A stretch of 64,000 bases of DNA, taken from Paraburkholderia xenovorans LB400 (GTDB lineage Bacteria > Pseudomonadota > Gammaproteobacteria > Burkholderiales > Burkholderiaceae). Where the stretch lies: NCBI RefSeq assembly GCF_000013645.1, contig NC_007952.1, positions 992,001 through 1,056,000 on the forward strand. The letters run 5' to 3'. This document shows, piece after piece, positions 1 through 8,851 of this stretch; the first letter of the stretch is position 1; each line of letters opens with the position of its first letter. A program made the position numbers and the translations under genes. The notes beneath the pieces were generated by a model. It made no database searches. It had not been told where the DNA came from and saw only the letters and a list, made by a program, of their open reading frames with translations.

Positions 1-352
1 AAGCAATAGCAAAGGAAAGCCGCCTCCATATTGTTCATAGCGGATCGAAACGTCGCCTTTTCTGAAGAATGTCATTTCGTCCTCGATTGAAAGCTGTCGT
101 GCGCGATCGTGGCCAATCGCGCCACTGCGTTTTACGATCCCACACCGGCAGCGATTCCCACAAGCCCGTTTTTTACACACACGGTCTGACTTTTGCAGAC
201 GCTGACTGCTATCCGCGGCTCGATCCGGCGCACTTGCGCGCATTCGCGCGCGGCGCTCACACGCGGTGTGATCTAAATGCGCTTGTGAGCTCATGCCGAC
301 ACCTTCTACGATGGCTGAATACTCGCCTCGTGTGGGGCATCATGGAGCAGCT
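1..352. other. Left-edge region without a supported gene
   Basis: No open frame here has a convincing start, ribosome binding site or recognisable product. A frame running through about 69-482 overlaps the following dioxygenase gene in another register and looks like a shadow. The stretch probably holds the promoter of the dioxygenase that starts at 353, but I cannot point to convincing -35 and -10 boxes. Confidence 0.4.
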
Positions 353-1258
353 ATGGCGTTTACCGTTGAGGTCGTGCACCCGTTATTGGCCGCCCGCATT
401 CACGGCCTCGATCTGCATCAACCCGTCGCGCTGGAAGATGTCGAGGCGATCGAGCAGACAAGCGGCCGTTATCCGGTTCTGATCTTTCCGAAGCAGTTCA
501 TCAACGACGACGAACTGCTCGCGTTCAGCGCGAACTTCGGGCCGGTCCACACCGCCATGTCGTATCAGACGCGTGAGAAAGAGCACCGGTTGCAGCCGAA
601 GATCACCGACATCTCGAACCTCGGCAAGGACAATCAGACGTTCAAGCGCGGTGATCATCGCCGGATGAACAACTTCGTCAGCAAGCGGTGGCATACGGAC
701 GCTTCATATGAAGCAATTCCGGCGCGCTACTCGTTCCTGCTGGCGTATACCGTGGCGCAGCGGGGCGGCGAGACACAGTTCGCCGATATGCGGGCGGCGT
801 ACGACGAGATGCCTGAAGATCTTCGCCCGGTAGTCGAAGATCTGAGCTGCGAGTACAACATCTTGTGGGCGCGCATGCTGAGCGGCTACACCGAGTTTCC
901 GGACGAGGAGCGGGCGAAGCTGCCGCCCGCGCAGCACAAGCTCGTCAGGCAGCATCCCGTGTCGGGACGCAAGACGCTCTATCTGTCGGGGCACGCGACG
1001 CACGTAGTGGACTGGCCGATTCCCGAAGGCCGCGACCTGTTGCGCGAATTGATGGAATTCGCGACGCAGCCCCAGTTCGTCTATACCCATAAATGGCACG
1101 AACGCGATCTGGTGATGTGGGACAACCGCGCGTTGATGCACCGCGGGCGCCGCCATATTCCCGATACTGACCCGCGCGAGATGCATCGCGCGACGGTAAT
1201 GGACGATCCTGCGTGGACGCGAGCGGACAGCAGCGTGCACAGCGAAGCGGGAACGTGA
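353..1258 (+). CDS. TauD/TfdA family Fe(II)/2-oxoglutarate dioxygenase, copy 1
   Basis: The 301-residue product belongs to the TauD/TfdA family of non-haem iron oxygenases, which couple oxidative decarboxylation of 2-oxoglutarate to hydroxylation of a substrate in the cytoplasm. The metal facial triad is visible as His114-x-Asp116 (in RRWHTD-like context) and distal His263 (LMHRG), with the 2-oxoglutarate-binding Arg279 in EMHRAT. I chose the ATG at 353 because GGAG lies five bases upstream and because the product then aligns residue for residue with the two other copies in this window (3707 and 16200); a longer in-frame start at 293 adds a non-conserved tail. The gene converges on a Bug protein gene across a strong hairpin. 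The substrate is unknown; hydroxylation next to a heteroatom is typical of the family. Confidence 0.9.
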   Translation: MAFTVEVVHPLLAARIHGLDLHQPVALEDVEAIEQTSGRYPVLIFPKQFINDDELLAFSANFGPVHTAMSYQTREKEHRLQPKITDISNLGKDNQTFKRGDHRRMNNFVSKRWHTDASYEAIPARYSFLLAYTVAQRGGETQFADMRAAYDEMPEDLRPVVEDLSCEYNILWARMLSGYTEFPDEERAKLPPAQHKLVRQHPVSGRKTLYLSGHATHVVDWPIPEGRDLLRELMEFATQPQFVYTHKWHERDLVMWDNRALMHRGRRHIPDTDPREMHRATVMDDPAWTRADSSVHSEAGT

Positions 1259-1283
1259 CTTGGCGTGGCGTGGCGTAAAACAT

Positions 1284-1320
1284 GCGCCGGCGGCGGTTGC
1301 GAGAAAACCGCCGCCGGCGC
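1284..1320. terminator. Strong bidirectional hairpin terminator
   Basis: Two perfect 15-base complementary arms (1284-1298 and 1306-1320, GCGCCGGCGGCGGTT and its complement) flank a seven-base loop. The hairpin lies in the 124-base gap between two convergent genes, so it can terminate both transcripts. There is no long U tract, so efficiency is uncertain. Confidence 0.7.
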
Positions 1321-1382
1321 TACGCACGTCACACGTCTGGCTATCGGAGAGAACGCAGAAAGAACCCAGAAAGAACGCGCCG

Positions 1383-2354
1383 CTATTGCGCCCTGAGACC
1401 CGCCTGTGCAAAAAGTTGACTCCAGAGCGGCACTTCGGTGCGAATGCGCTGATCTATCTCGCCCGGTGAACTGCTGACCGGCAGAAAGCCGAGCTGTTCG
1501 AGACTACGCCGGACATCCGGCTGCGCGATGGCACTGACCGTGGCATCGTGCAGCGTTGCAACCACCTTGTCAGGCGTCGCCCGCGGCACCGAGATGCAGT
1601 TCCACACCGCGAACGCGTAACCGGGCAGGCCGGCTTCGGCAATTGTCGGCACATCGGGCAGCACGGGCACTCGCGACTTTCCGGTAACACCGAGCGCACG
1701 CAGCTTGCCCGAACGGATATGCGCGGTGACGTTCGGCACACCGCCGAATTCCATATCCGCAATACCGCTCAACACGGCGACGGTGTCTTCCGCGCCTCCT
1801 TTATAGGGCACGTCCTGCAACTGGATTGCCGCCTTCGATGTGAACTCCAGTGCGGCGAGATAGAGATTGCTGCCAATGCCCGCCGTTGCGTTGGTCAGTT
1901 TCTTCGGGTTCTGTTTGGCGTAAGCGATCAGTTCCGGAATCGATCGCGCCGGGACCGACGGATTCACCACCAGTACGAACTGCTGCTCCGACAGCAGACT
2001 GACGTGCCGAAAGTCGTTCGCACTGAAGCCGGGCGTTTTGTACAGCAGCGGATTCGCTTCGAAGATCGCGCTGATGCCGAGCAGCATCGTGTAGCCGTCC
2101 GGCGCCGCATTGGCCACGTAGTGGGCCGCGATGTTGCCGCCGGCGCCTGGATGCGCCTCGACCACCACAGGCGCGCCCAGCAGGCTCTGCAGTGCTTTGG
2201 CGACGATGCGGGCCTGCACGTCGTCGGAGCCTGCCGCATACGGGTTGACGAAGCGCACCGCGCTTGATGGATAGTTCGCCGCGAAAACCGGGCGCGATAC
2301 GCCGGACAGCGCGGCCGCCCCCAATGCAGCAAGAAAAGCGCGCCGCGCATTCAT
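1383..2354 (-). CDS. Bug/TctC-type tripartite tricarboxylate transporter substrate-binding protein, copy 1
   Basis: This 323-residue periplasmic protein should bind a carboxylated solute and deliver it to a TctA/TctB-type membrane pair. It begins with an export signal containing twin arginines (NARRAFLAALG) and a likely cleavage after PVFA, then the typical Bug body with YPSSAVRF, HPGAGGNIAA and a PYKGG segment. The start at 2354 was chosen because a GGAGAT ribosome binding site precedes it and because the signal peptide then sits at the N terminus. No membrane partner is adjacent; the only TctAB pair in the window is at 10684-12738. It is transcribed away from the SMP-30-like gene at 2700, so the two share a control region. 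Confidence 0.9.
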   Translation of the reverse strand: MNARRAFLAALGAAALSGVSRPVFAANYPSSAVRFVNPYAAGSDDVQARIVAKALQSLLGAPVVVEAHPGAGGNIAAHYVANAAPDGYTMLLGISAIFEANPLLYKTPGFSANDFRHVSLLSEQQFVLVVNPSVPARSIPELIAYAKQNPKKLTNATAGIGSNLYLAALEFTSKAAIQLQDVPYKGGAEDTVAVLSGIADMEFGGVPNVTAHIRSGKLRALGVTGKSRVPVLPDVPTIAEAGLPGYAFAVWNCISVPRATPDKVVATLHDATVSAIAQPDVRRSLEQLGFLPVSSSPGEIDQRIRTEVPLWSQLFAQAGLRAQ

Positions 2355-2699
2355 TGCATGTGATCTCCGTCGGCTATTGCGCAGTCTGATTTCCGGAGCT
2401 CCGCCGAAGGGGCGCCCGGTTTGCATCGTTCCATGCGTTCGCATGCGGACAGCTTGCACGGATGCTAGTTGTCGCGTGAGCTTCCTGACAAGCGCGAATA
2501 AGTCACGACCGCTGTGATGAACCGCTGTGATGTACACATGGCACGCCTGAAGTGCCGAAAAGTCGCTTGCGGGTCTTCGGCGGCGGTGCGAGCGTGAGAC
2601 ATTTGCACGGCCGCGCCGCGGATAGACTCCATGTCGAATTGCATGGAGAGGCGGCGGCTGGTGTGTGAAAACTCATCCACTCACTGCTCGCGTGCCGCC
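2355..2699. promoter_or_regulatory. Divergent control region between Bug copy 1 and SMP-30 copy 1
   Basis: This intergenic region drives two divergent genes. It contains a 13-base tandem direct repeat (ACCGCTGTGATG core at 2508-2520 and 2521-2533), preceded by GTCAC at 2502-2506, and the sequence TGTACACATG at 2531-2540, which recurs at 22469-22478 in another Bug-side divergent region. These are candidate binding sites for a regulator; no protein can be assigned. In-frame upstream starts at 2631 and 2643 for the next gene would eat into its right end. Confidence 0.4.
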
Positions 2700-3602
2700 A
2701 TGTTCAATGTACCCAGAATCAAGACGGAAGTCTTCGCCAGTCTGCCCGCCGCCTTTCGTGTTACCGACCATGCGGAAGTTCGCTTCGGCGTGGTTCGCGA
2801 CTCATTCCTGGAGGGACCCGCATTCGATCGCGAAGGCAATCTGTATTGCGTCGACATACCGTATGGCCGTATTTTCCGGATCACGCGGAGCGGTCAATTC
2901 GAACTCGTCTGCCAGTACGATGGGCGGCCTAACGGCATTGCGATTCATCGGGACGGCCGCATCTTCATTGCCGATCAATTGCGCGGAATCGTCGTGCTGG
3001 ACCCGTTGCGCGGCACGGTCGAAGATCTGGTGAGGACCGGCGGGTTCGAACCGTTTCGCGGTCCCAATGATCTGATATTTAATCGCGCCGGCGAACTGTT
3101 CTTCACGGACCAGGGGCAGACCGGCCTCGATCGGCCGTTCGGCTGTCTTTATCGTTTGAATGTGGACGGCAGGCTCGACAGGCTGCTCGACAATATCCCA
3201 AGTCCCAACGGACTCGCGTTGAGCCCCGACGAGCGCACGCTATATCTGGCGGTAACGCGCGCGAATGCCGTCTGGCGTGTGCCGCTGGATCCGTTCGGCA
3301 ACGGCTCGGTCGCGCGGGTCGGCCACTATCTGCAATTGTCCGGCGGCACCGGGCCGGATGGCCTCGCGTCGGCTAGCGACGGCAGTCTTGCGGTTGCGCA
3401 CATCGGCCTGGGTGCGGTTTGGCTCTTCGACAGGATCGGCGAGCCGGTTGCCCGGGTGTGTTCGTGTGCCGGGCTGCAGACCTCGAATGTGGCATTCGAT
3501 CCCGCCGACAGCGGTGTCGTCTACATGACGGAGTCTGAATCCGGACAGATTCTGCGTGCCGCCGTGCCGCTCCAGGGCGCCCGTCCTTACTCGCACGACT
3601 AG
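2700..3602 (+). CDS. SMP-30/gluconolactonase/LRE family protein, copy 1
   Basis: The 300-residue product has the six-bladed beta-propeller pattern of SMP-30 and gluconolactonases, metal-dependent hydrolases that open sugar lactones or related esters. Family metal-ligand positions are recognisable: Glu in FLEGPAF near residue 38, Asn in GPNDLIFN, Asn in SPNGLALS and the Asp segment GPDGLAS. The ATG at 2700 gives the most family-like N terminus, but it has no clear ribosome binding site; in-frame ATGs at 2631 and 2643 are possible. It is divergent from a Bug gene and converges on dioxygenase copy 2, which suggests a role in the same catabolic route. Substrate not determined. Confidence 0.8.
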   Translation: MFNVPRIKTEVFASLPAAFRVTDHAEVRFGVVRDSFLEGPAFDREGNLYCVDIPYGRIFRITRSGQFELVCQYDGRPNGIAIHRDGRIFIADQLRGIVVLDPLRGTVEDLVRTGGFEPFRGPNDLIFNRAGELFFTDQGQTGLDRPFGCLYRLNVDGRLDRLLDNIPSPNGLALSPDERTLYLAVTRANAVWRVPLDPFGNGSVARVGHYLQLSGGTGPDGLASASDGSLAVAHIGLGAVWLFDRIGEPVARVCSCAGLQTSNVAFDPADSGVVYMTESESGQILRAAVPLQGARPYSHD

Positions 3603-3632
3603 ACCGCGGCACGACAGAAACGCCTTCGCGAA

Positions 3633-3667
3633 GCCCTCGCTATGCACCCAGTGACATTCGCGAGGGC
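3633..3667. terminator. Putative hairpin between convergent genes
   Basis: GCCCTCGC at 3633-3640 pairs with GCGAGGGC at 3660-3667 across a 19-base loop, in the short gap between convergent SMP-30 and dioxygenase genes. A small CTTCGCGAAG palindrome sits just before it. The loop is long and there is no U tract, so this is a weak call. Confidence 0.35.
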
Positions 3668-3706
3668 GTGGCCTTATCGCGCTTTCAGATGGGCAGGCGC
3701 ACAACC

Positions 3707-4612
3707 CTAGGCGACGCTTGCCGCGACCGGCTGATTGCTGCCGCGCGTCCAGGTGCGATCGTCGAGCGTCGTTGCGCGATGCATCTCGCGAACGTCGGTT
3801 TCCGGAATATGCGGGCGGCCGCGATGCATCAGCGCACGGTTGTCCCACATGACGAGGTCGCGAACCGACCATTCGTGCGAATACACGAACTGCGGCTGCG
3901 TGGCGAACTCGGTCAGTTCGCGCAGCAGATCGCGGCCCTCCGGCTCGGGCCAGCCGACCACATGCGTCGCGTGGCTCGACAGGTACAGCGATTTGCGTCC
4001 AGAGATGGGATGCGTGCGGACCAGTTCGTGAATGCACGGCGCGAGCGCCTTGCGTTCTTCGTCGGATGCGTCGTAGAAGCCGGCCGCCGCGCGTGACGCC
4101 ATGATGTCGTAGTGGCAGCTCAGGCCTTCGACAACCTTGCGTAAATGGTCGGGCAGCTTGTCATACGCGGCGCGCATGTCGGCGAACTGCGTCTGACCGC
4201 CGACCGCCGGCACGATATACGAGAGCAGAAACGAATAGCGTGCGGGCAGCGGCAGATACGAAGCATCCGAATGCCAGCGGCGGCTCGTGAGATTGTTCAT
4301 CCTGCGCCGGTCACCGGGCCGGTAGGTCTGGTTCTCCTTGCTGAGATTGGAGATGTCGTTGATCATCGGGGCGAGCCGGTGATCCTCCGGGCGCGTCGAG
4401 TACGAGACGGCAACCTGCAGCGGACCGAAGCCGGCGGCGAATGCAAGCAGCTGGTCGTCGTCGATGTACTGGCGCGGGAAGATCAGCACCGGGTATTGGC
4501 CGCTGGCCTGCTCGATTTCGACGATACGCTCATCGGAAAGCGGTTTTGACAGATCGAGTCCGTGGATGCGCGCGGCGATGAAAGGATGGGCGGCTTCGAC
4601 GTTCAGGCTCAT
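3707..4612 (-). CDS. TauD/TfdA family Fe(II)/2-oxoglutarate dioxygenase, copy 2
   Basis: The 301-residue protein is closely related to copy 1 and copy 3 and has the same catalytic layout: His114-x-Asp116 in RRWHSDAS, distal His263 in LMHRG and the 2-oxoglutarate Arg279 in EMHRAT. All three residue numbers coincide across the copies, so active-site loss is unlikely. An AAGGA ribosome binding site lies six bases before the start at 4612, which supports this over the longer frame beginning at 4684. It lies just downstream of a LysR regulator transcribed in the same direction (gap about 150 bases) and may be controlled by it. It probably hydroxylates a carboxylate related to but distinct from the substrates of the paralogues. 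Confidence 0.9.
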   Translation of the reverse strand: MSLNVEAAHPFIAARIHGLDLSKPLSDERIVEIEQASGQYPVLIFPRQYIDDDQLLAFAAGFGPLQVAVSYSTRPEDHRLAPMINDISNLSKENQTYRPGDRRRMNNLTSRRWHSDASYLPLPARYSFLLSYIVPAVGGQTQFADMRAAYDKLPDHLRKVVEGLSCHYDIMASRAAAGFYDASDEERKALAPCIHELVRTHPISGRKSLYLSSHATHVVGWPEPEGRDLLRELTEFATQPQFVYSHEWSVRDLVMWDNRALMHRGRPHIPETDVREMHRATTLDDRTWTRGSNQPVAASVA

Positions 4613-4763
4613 GGATGTTCCTTGTATCGGACGAGGGTGGAGTTCGTCAGGCATGCGCGGATGCGCACTACGAGTTCGCTCCATTCCATCGTACCGACCG
4701 CATGCGGCGGCTCACAAGCGAGTTTATTGAACACCTGGTGTGAGGTTGCGTCGGGCGGCGGCG

Positions 4764-5702
4764 CTACACCACTTCGATGTGCTCGGCCTGGGTCCGGTCG
4801 ATCTCTTCGATCGTTTTGCGCACCTCGTCCTTGAGCCATTCGGAGAAGCGCAGAATGACCGGCTGCTCGCTCTTCATTTCGTTGTGCACGAGGTAATACG
4901 ATCTGCCGGTCTTCACACGCTGCGGAAGCGCCGCGACCAGCCGCCGGTTGGCGAGGTCTTCCTGCACGAACAGCGTTTGCGCCATAGCGAGGCCCAGACC
5001 GTCCACCGCACCCTGATACGCAAGGCCCGAGTATTCGAGCTTCAATCCCTTGTAGCCGTCCACACGTGTCGCGCCGGTCGCGCTCAGCCAGCGCTGCCAG
5101 TCGTCGTGGCGTGCCGCCGCGTGCAGCAGAAGGAACGATTCGAGATCGTCCGGATTGCCAAGTTCATGTCCGGCGAGCAACGTGGGGCTGCCGACCGGTA
5201 CCAGTTCTTCATGGAACAGATGCTCGCTGACCAGACCCGGCCAGTCGCCGTTGCCGAACCAGATCGCAACGTCGACCTCTTCGTCTCGCGGCGACACGTG
5301 TTCGTGCGCGCTTTCCACCTGAAGGGTGATCTCGGGATACAGCTTCTTGAAGCGCGCGAGCCGCGGAATCAGAAAGCGCATCGCGAACGTGGACAGCACG
5401 CCGATACGCAAGGACGCATTGTCCGGCCGCGCGTAGAAGTATTCGGCGGTCACGTCCTGGATCTGGTCGAACAGCACCTGCAAGCGGGACGCGTAAGCTG
5501 CGCCGCGCTTGGTGAGCACGACCTGCTGGTGGCCGCGCTCGAACAGCTTGGCGTTGAGGTAGTCCTCGAGCTTCGCGACATGGCGGCTGATCGCGCTGTG
5601 CGTCACGCACAGCTCCTCCGCCGCGCGCGTCATGCTTTGATTGCGCGCGGCGGACTCGAAAGCGCGCAACGCATTCAATGAAGGAAGTCGGCGTTTGGGC
5701 AT
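4764..5702 (-). CDS. LysR-family transcriptional regulator (GcvA-like)
   Basis: The 312-residue protein starts with the LysR helix-turn-helix (LNALRAFESAARNQSMTRAA, then CVTHSAISRHVAKLE at about residues 30-44), followed by an effector-binding domain of the periplasmic-binding fold. The wording of the N terminus resembles the GcvA branch. A GGAGA ribosome binding site precedes the start at 5702. It is divergent from NHL copy 1 at 6088 and upstream of dioxygenase copy 2, so it is the natural candidate regulator of both; the nested dyad at 5801-5831 in the shared gap is a possible binding site. The inducer is unknown. Confidence 0.9.
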   Translation of the reverse strand: MPKRRLPSLNALRAFESAARNQSMTRAAEELCVTHSAISRHVAKLEDYLNAKLFERGHQQVVLTKRGAAYASRLQVLFDQIQDVTAEYFYARPDNASLRIGVLSTFAMRFLIPRLARFKKLYPEITLQVESAHEHVSPRDEEVDVAIWFGNGDWPGLVSEHLFHEELVPVGSPTLLAGHELGNPDDLESFLLLHAAARHDDWQRWLSATGATRVDGYKGLKLEYSGLAYQGAVDGLGLAMAQTLFVQEDLANRRLVAALPQRVKTGRSYYLVHNEMKSEQPVILRFSEWLKDEVRKTIEEIDRTQAEHIEVV

Positions 5703-6087
5703 CGCGTGTCTCCGTCAATCATCCGGGAGCAGTGGGGGGCTGTCCCGGTCGCGCCAATTATTTCGAGCGACGAATCTGACGCGGATCGATGTCGGTTCGA
5801 ACAGTGAGTAACTGCGTCGCAGTCTCACTGTCTAAAAAAGGCTCGCACTCGCGCGACTAATTATCAAGATAGGGTTTTCCATTGAAAGCCCCGCCGCTCG
5901 GGCGTCCCGTCGATAATGCGCATACTGCGTGTGCCAAAAAGTGTCTTGCGACGCCGCTTTGGCGCATGTGATTCTTGGGGCGCCGGAGTCACCGTTCGAC
6001 GCGAAACGCCGCATGCCTTGACCGGTGTCTGCGATTGCGGCTTTCACTCCCGAACGGCCGCTCTGGCTCCTTTGAGGACACTTCCAG
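5703..6087. promoter_or_regulatory. Divergent control region between LysR gene and NHL copy 1
   Basis: A 385-base gap between divergent genes. It contains the nested dyad at 5801-5831 and otherwise AT-richer sequence just after it (about 5831-5880), compatible with promoter elements. I see no credible coding frame in it. Confidence 0.45.
5801..5831. promoter_or_regulatory. Nested perfect dyad, probable operator or leader hairpin
   Basis: Outer arms ACAGTGAG (5801-5808) and CTCACTGT (5824-5831) are perfect complements, and inside them ACTGCG (5811-5816) and CGCAGT (5818-5823) form a second perfect pair around a single T. The two stems stack with only a two-base bulge, giving 14 paired bases. 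It is not followed by a U tract on either strand, which argues for an operator over a terminator. Confidence 0.55.
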
Positions 6088-7053
6088 ATGAGCAACGTGG
6101 TGGGCAGTGGAGCAATGACGTACCGGATCGTCGAGGGTTGGGGCACCTTGCCCGACGGCTGGGAACTCTATGACGTCGCGGCGGTGGGCGTCGACAGCAA
6201 CGATCAGGTGTACGTGTTTCACCGGGGGCGCCATCCCGTGATCGTGTTCGATCGCGCCGGCAACTTCCTGCGTGCGTGGGGTGACGATCTGTTCCGCCAC
6301 GCGCACGGCATTCACATCGGCCACGACGGCGCGCTCTACCTGACCGACGATTTCGATCACACCGTGCGCAAGTGCACGCCCGAAGGCAAATTGCTGATGA
6401 CGATCGGCGTACCCGGCGAGCCTTCCATGTTCATGAGCGGCGTGCCTTTCAACCGGTGCACGCACACGGCGCTTTCGCCTCGCGGCGACATCTACGTGGC
6501 CGACGGCTACGGCAACGGGCGGATCCATAAGTATTCGCCTGACGGAAAGAGAATCCTGTCATGGGGCGAGCCAGGATCGAGCAAGGGCCAGTTCAATCTC
6601 CCGCACAACATTTCATGCGACGAAGACGGCTGGGTCTATGTCGCGGACCGTGAGAATCACCGCATCCAGGTGTTCGACGGCGACGGCCGCTTCGAAACGC
6701 AGTGGCACAACCTGCACCGGCCTTGCGGCATGTACATGCCGCCCGGAAAGTGCCCGTTGTGTTACGTCGGCGAGACCGGTCCTTACTATTCCTTCAATCG
6801 CGGCGCGCCCAATCTCGGACCGCGCGTAAGCATCCTGTCGAACAAGGGCGAACTGCTCGCGCGTATCACGACGACGCCGGCGGCCGGCACGGGCCCCGGC
6901 CAGTTCCTCGGGCCGCATGGTCTCGCGGTCGATTCGCGCGGCGACATCTACGTGGGCGAGGTCTCCTACACCGCGTGGCCGTCGCTGTTTCCGGGTGTCG
7001 AGCCGCCGCCGCGTTTGCGATGCCTGCAGAAGTTCGAAAAGATCGCGGCGTGA
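6088..7053 (+). CDS. NHL-repeat protein, peptidyl-alpha-hydroxyglycine alpha-amidating lyase-like, copy 1
   Basis: This 321-residue protein is a six-bladed NHL-type propeller. It carries the hallmark segments of the PAL lyase family: a His in RCTHTALSPRGDIYVADGY, a His in LPHNISCDEDGW, DRENHRIQVFDG, and a His in LGPHGLAVDSRGDIYVGE; these three His residues are the likely zinc ligands by analogy with PAL. It also has a Cys-rich stretch (PCGMYMPPGKCPLCYVGE) shared by all three copies here. No signal peptide is evident, so it should be cytoplasmic. PAL enzymes split an alpha-hydroxyglycine into an amide and glyoxylate. It heads a run with aldehyde dehydrogenase, hydratase and lyase genes. Exact reaction is inference. 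Confidence 0.85.
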   Translation: MSNVVGSGAMTYRIVEGWGTLPDGWELYDVAAVGVDSNDQVYVFHRGRHPVIVFDRAGNFLRAWGDDLFRHAHGIHIGHDGALYLTDDFDHTVRKCTPEGKLLMTIGVPGEPSMFMSGVPFNRCTHTALSPRGDIYVADGYGNGRIHKYSPDGKRILSWGEPGSSKGQFNLPHNISCDEDGWVYVADRENHRIQVFDGDGRFETQWHNLHRPCGMYMPPGKCPLCYVGETGPYYSFNRGAPNLGPRVSILSNKGELLARITTTPAAGTGPGQFLGPHGLAVDSRGDIYVGEVSYTAWPSLFPGVEPPPRLRCLQKFEKIAA

Positions 7054-7118
7054 CAGCGCCATGCACGCGCTGGTCCGCGCCTGAATTCGCCATTCCGGTT
7101 TAGCCTTGGAGAATCCTC

Positions 7119-8621
7119 ATGCACACCCTGACATCAAGCTCTGTTTCACTATTGCCCGAGGTCGCGCGCTTTCTCGATGCGGGGCCGCTCGGCGGCGTGA
7201 TCGACGGCCGCGATGAACAGGCCGCCGACGGCGCCACCTTCGAGACGCTGGACCCCGGCACCGGCGAACATCTCGCGACGGTTGCCGCGATGGGACCCGC
7301 GGACGTCGATCGTGCGGTCGACGCGGCGCGGCGCGCGTTCGCCCGGTCGGGCTGGGCCACGATGCACCCGAACGACCGCGCGATCTGGCTGCACCGGCTC
7401 GCGGACGAAGTCGAACGGCGCAAGGCGATCATCGGCCAGATCGAAGCGCTCGACGCCGGCAAGATCGAACAGCAGGCGCAAGGCGACGTGCAGAGCTTCG
7501 TCGATACGCTGCGTTACTTCAACGAACTGGCCCTGAACACGGAGCGCCGCTCGGCATTGCCGGTATCCGGCTACGAGGCGTGGACCACGCGGCAGCCCTG
7601 GGGCGCGTGCGGATTCATCGTTCCGTGGAACTTCCCGATGGTACTGATCGGATGGAATATCTCTCCGGCACTCGCGGCGGGCAATACGGTGGTCATCAAA
7701 CCGGCGGAGGACACGCCGCTGTCGGCCATTTACCTGGCTCGGCTCGCGCGCGAGATCGGCTTCCCAGATGGCGTCATCAACGTCGTGACGGGTCTGGGTG
7801 AGATAGCGGGCGCTGCGTTGTCGCGCCATCCTGGACTCAGGCGCATGTCGTTTACCGGTTCGCCGGAAGTCGGACGCATGGTGGCGGAAGCTTGCGGCAG
7901 AAATCTCGTGCCATGCAAACTCGAACTGGGCGGTAAGGGCGCAGCCGTGATTTTCGACGATGTGAATATCGAGGAGACCGCGGACAAACTTGCGCGCGCA
8001 ATCACATTCCACACGGGCCAGGTCTGCTGCGATGCGACTCGCTGGCTCGTGCACGAATCGATCTTCGAGCGTTTCGTCGATGCGAGCGTCGCTGCGTTGC
8101 AGCGCACAAAGATCGGTTATCAACTCGACCCCGGCGCGGAGATGGGACCGGTCGTGAGCGCGAAACAGCGCGAGCGGGTGCTGGGCTATCTGGAGCGTGG
8201 ACAACGCGACGGCGCGCGAGCCGTGCTCAAGGGCGGCGCAGTCGACGTGGCCGGGCACGACGGTTTCTACGTGAGCCCCGCGTTGCTCGCGGGCTCGCTC
8301 GAGAACGTGGCCGCGCGCGAAGAGATTTTCGGTCCGGTCGCCTTTCTTGCGCCGTTCAGGGACGAAGCGCAAGCCGTCGAACTCGCCAACGACACCGACT
8401 ACGGCCTTGCCAACAGCGTATGGAGCCACGACCCGAGACGCGCGTCGCGGGTTGCGGAAGCGATGGTGGCGGGCAATAGCTGGATCAACGCACACAACCT
8501 GTTTCCACTCGGCGTGCCGTATGCCGGAGTGAACAGGAGCGGCATGGGTGGCGGCGTCAACAGTGTCGAGACGCTGTTCGACTACTGGCGAAGCCAGTCG
8601 ATGGTGCGGCCCACACGTTGA
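7119..8621 (+). CDS. NAD(P)-dependent aldehyde dehydrogenase
   Basis: The 500-residue protein is a full-length aldehyde dehydrogenase, oxidising an aldehyde to its acid with NAD(P). Catalytic features are intact: Asn171 in PWNFP, Glu269 in LELGGKG, Cys303 in GQVC and the cofactor-binding FTGSPEVG around residues 245-252. It resembles the betaine/aminobutyraldehyde and 5-carboxymethyl-2-hydroxymuconate semialdehyde group by general layout, but I cannot narrow the substrate. It starts 65 bases after NHL copy 1 and likely forms an operon with it, and so may oxidise an aldehyde fragment such as a glyoxylate-type or semialdehyde product released by that lyase. Confidence 0.93.
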   Translation: MHTLTSSSVSLLPEVARFLDAGPLGGVIDGRDEQAADGATFETLDPGTGEHLATVAAMGPADVDRAVDAARRAFARSGWATMHPNDRAIWLHRLADEVERRKAIIGQIEALDAGKIEQQAQGDVQSFVDTLRYFNELALNTERRSALPVSGYEAWTTRQPWGACGFIVPWNFPMVLIGWNISPALAAGNTVVIKPAEDTPLSAIYLARLAREIGFPDGVINVVTGLGEIAGAALSRHPGLRRMSFTGSPEVGRMVAEACGRNLVPCKLELGGKGAAVIFDDVNIEETADKLARAITFHTGQVCCDATRWLVHESIFERFVDASVAALQRTKIGYQLDPGAEMGPVVSAKQRERVLGYLERGQRDGARAVLKGGAVDVAGHDGFYVSPALLAGSLENVAAREEIFGPVAFLAPFRDEAQAVELANDTDYGLANSVWSHDPRRASRVAEAMVAGNSWINAHNLFPLGVPYAGVNRSGMGGGVNSVETLFDYWRSQSMVRPTR

Positions 8622-8851
8622 ACGAGGTTGACCGGCCGCGCATGCGAAACATGCAAAAAGCTTTCGAAAATCGCACGCGCGCTGTGACATAAATGACGTT
8701 GCGGGTCCATGCCCGTGTGAGCAAACTGGGTTCACGACGTATCGCGGCACGCATGCCGCGCGACGCATCCGACTGGCGGACGCAGGCACCGATCACCTCG
8801 GCGCCCGCGGACTTCGACCAGCGAATGCGGCGAACAGAACAGGAGACGGAT

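Noticed and set aside
69..482. A 137-codon frame at the left edge
   Set aside because: Overlaps the dioxygenase in another register; no ribosome binding site or recognisable product.
7149..8789. A 546-codon open frame on the minus strand
   Set aside because: Antisense to the aldehyde dehydrogenase with intact catalytic residues; composition is that of a shadow.
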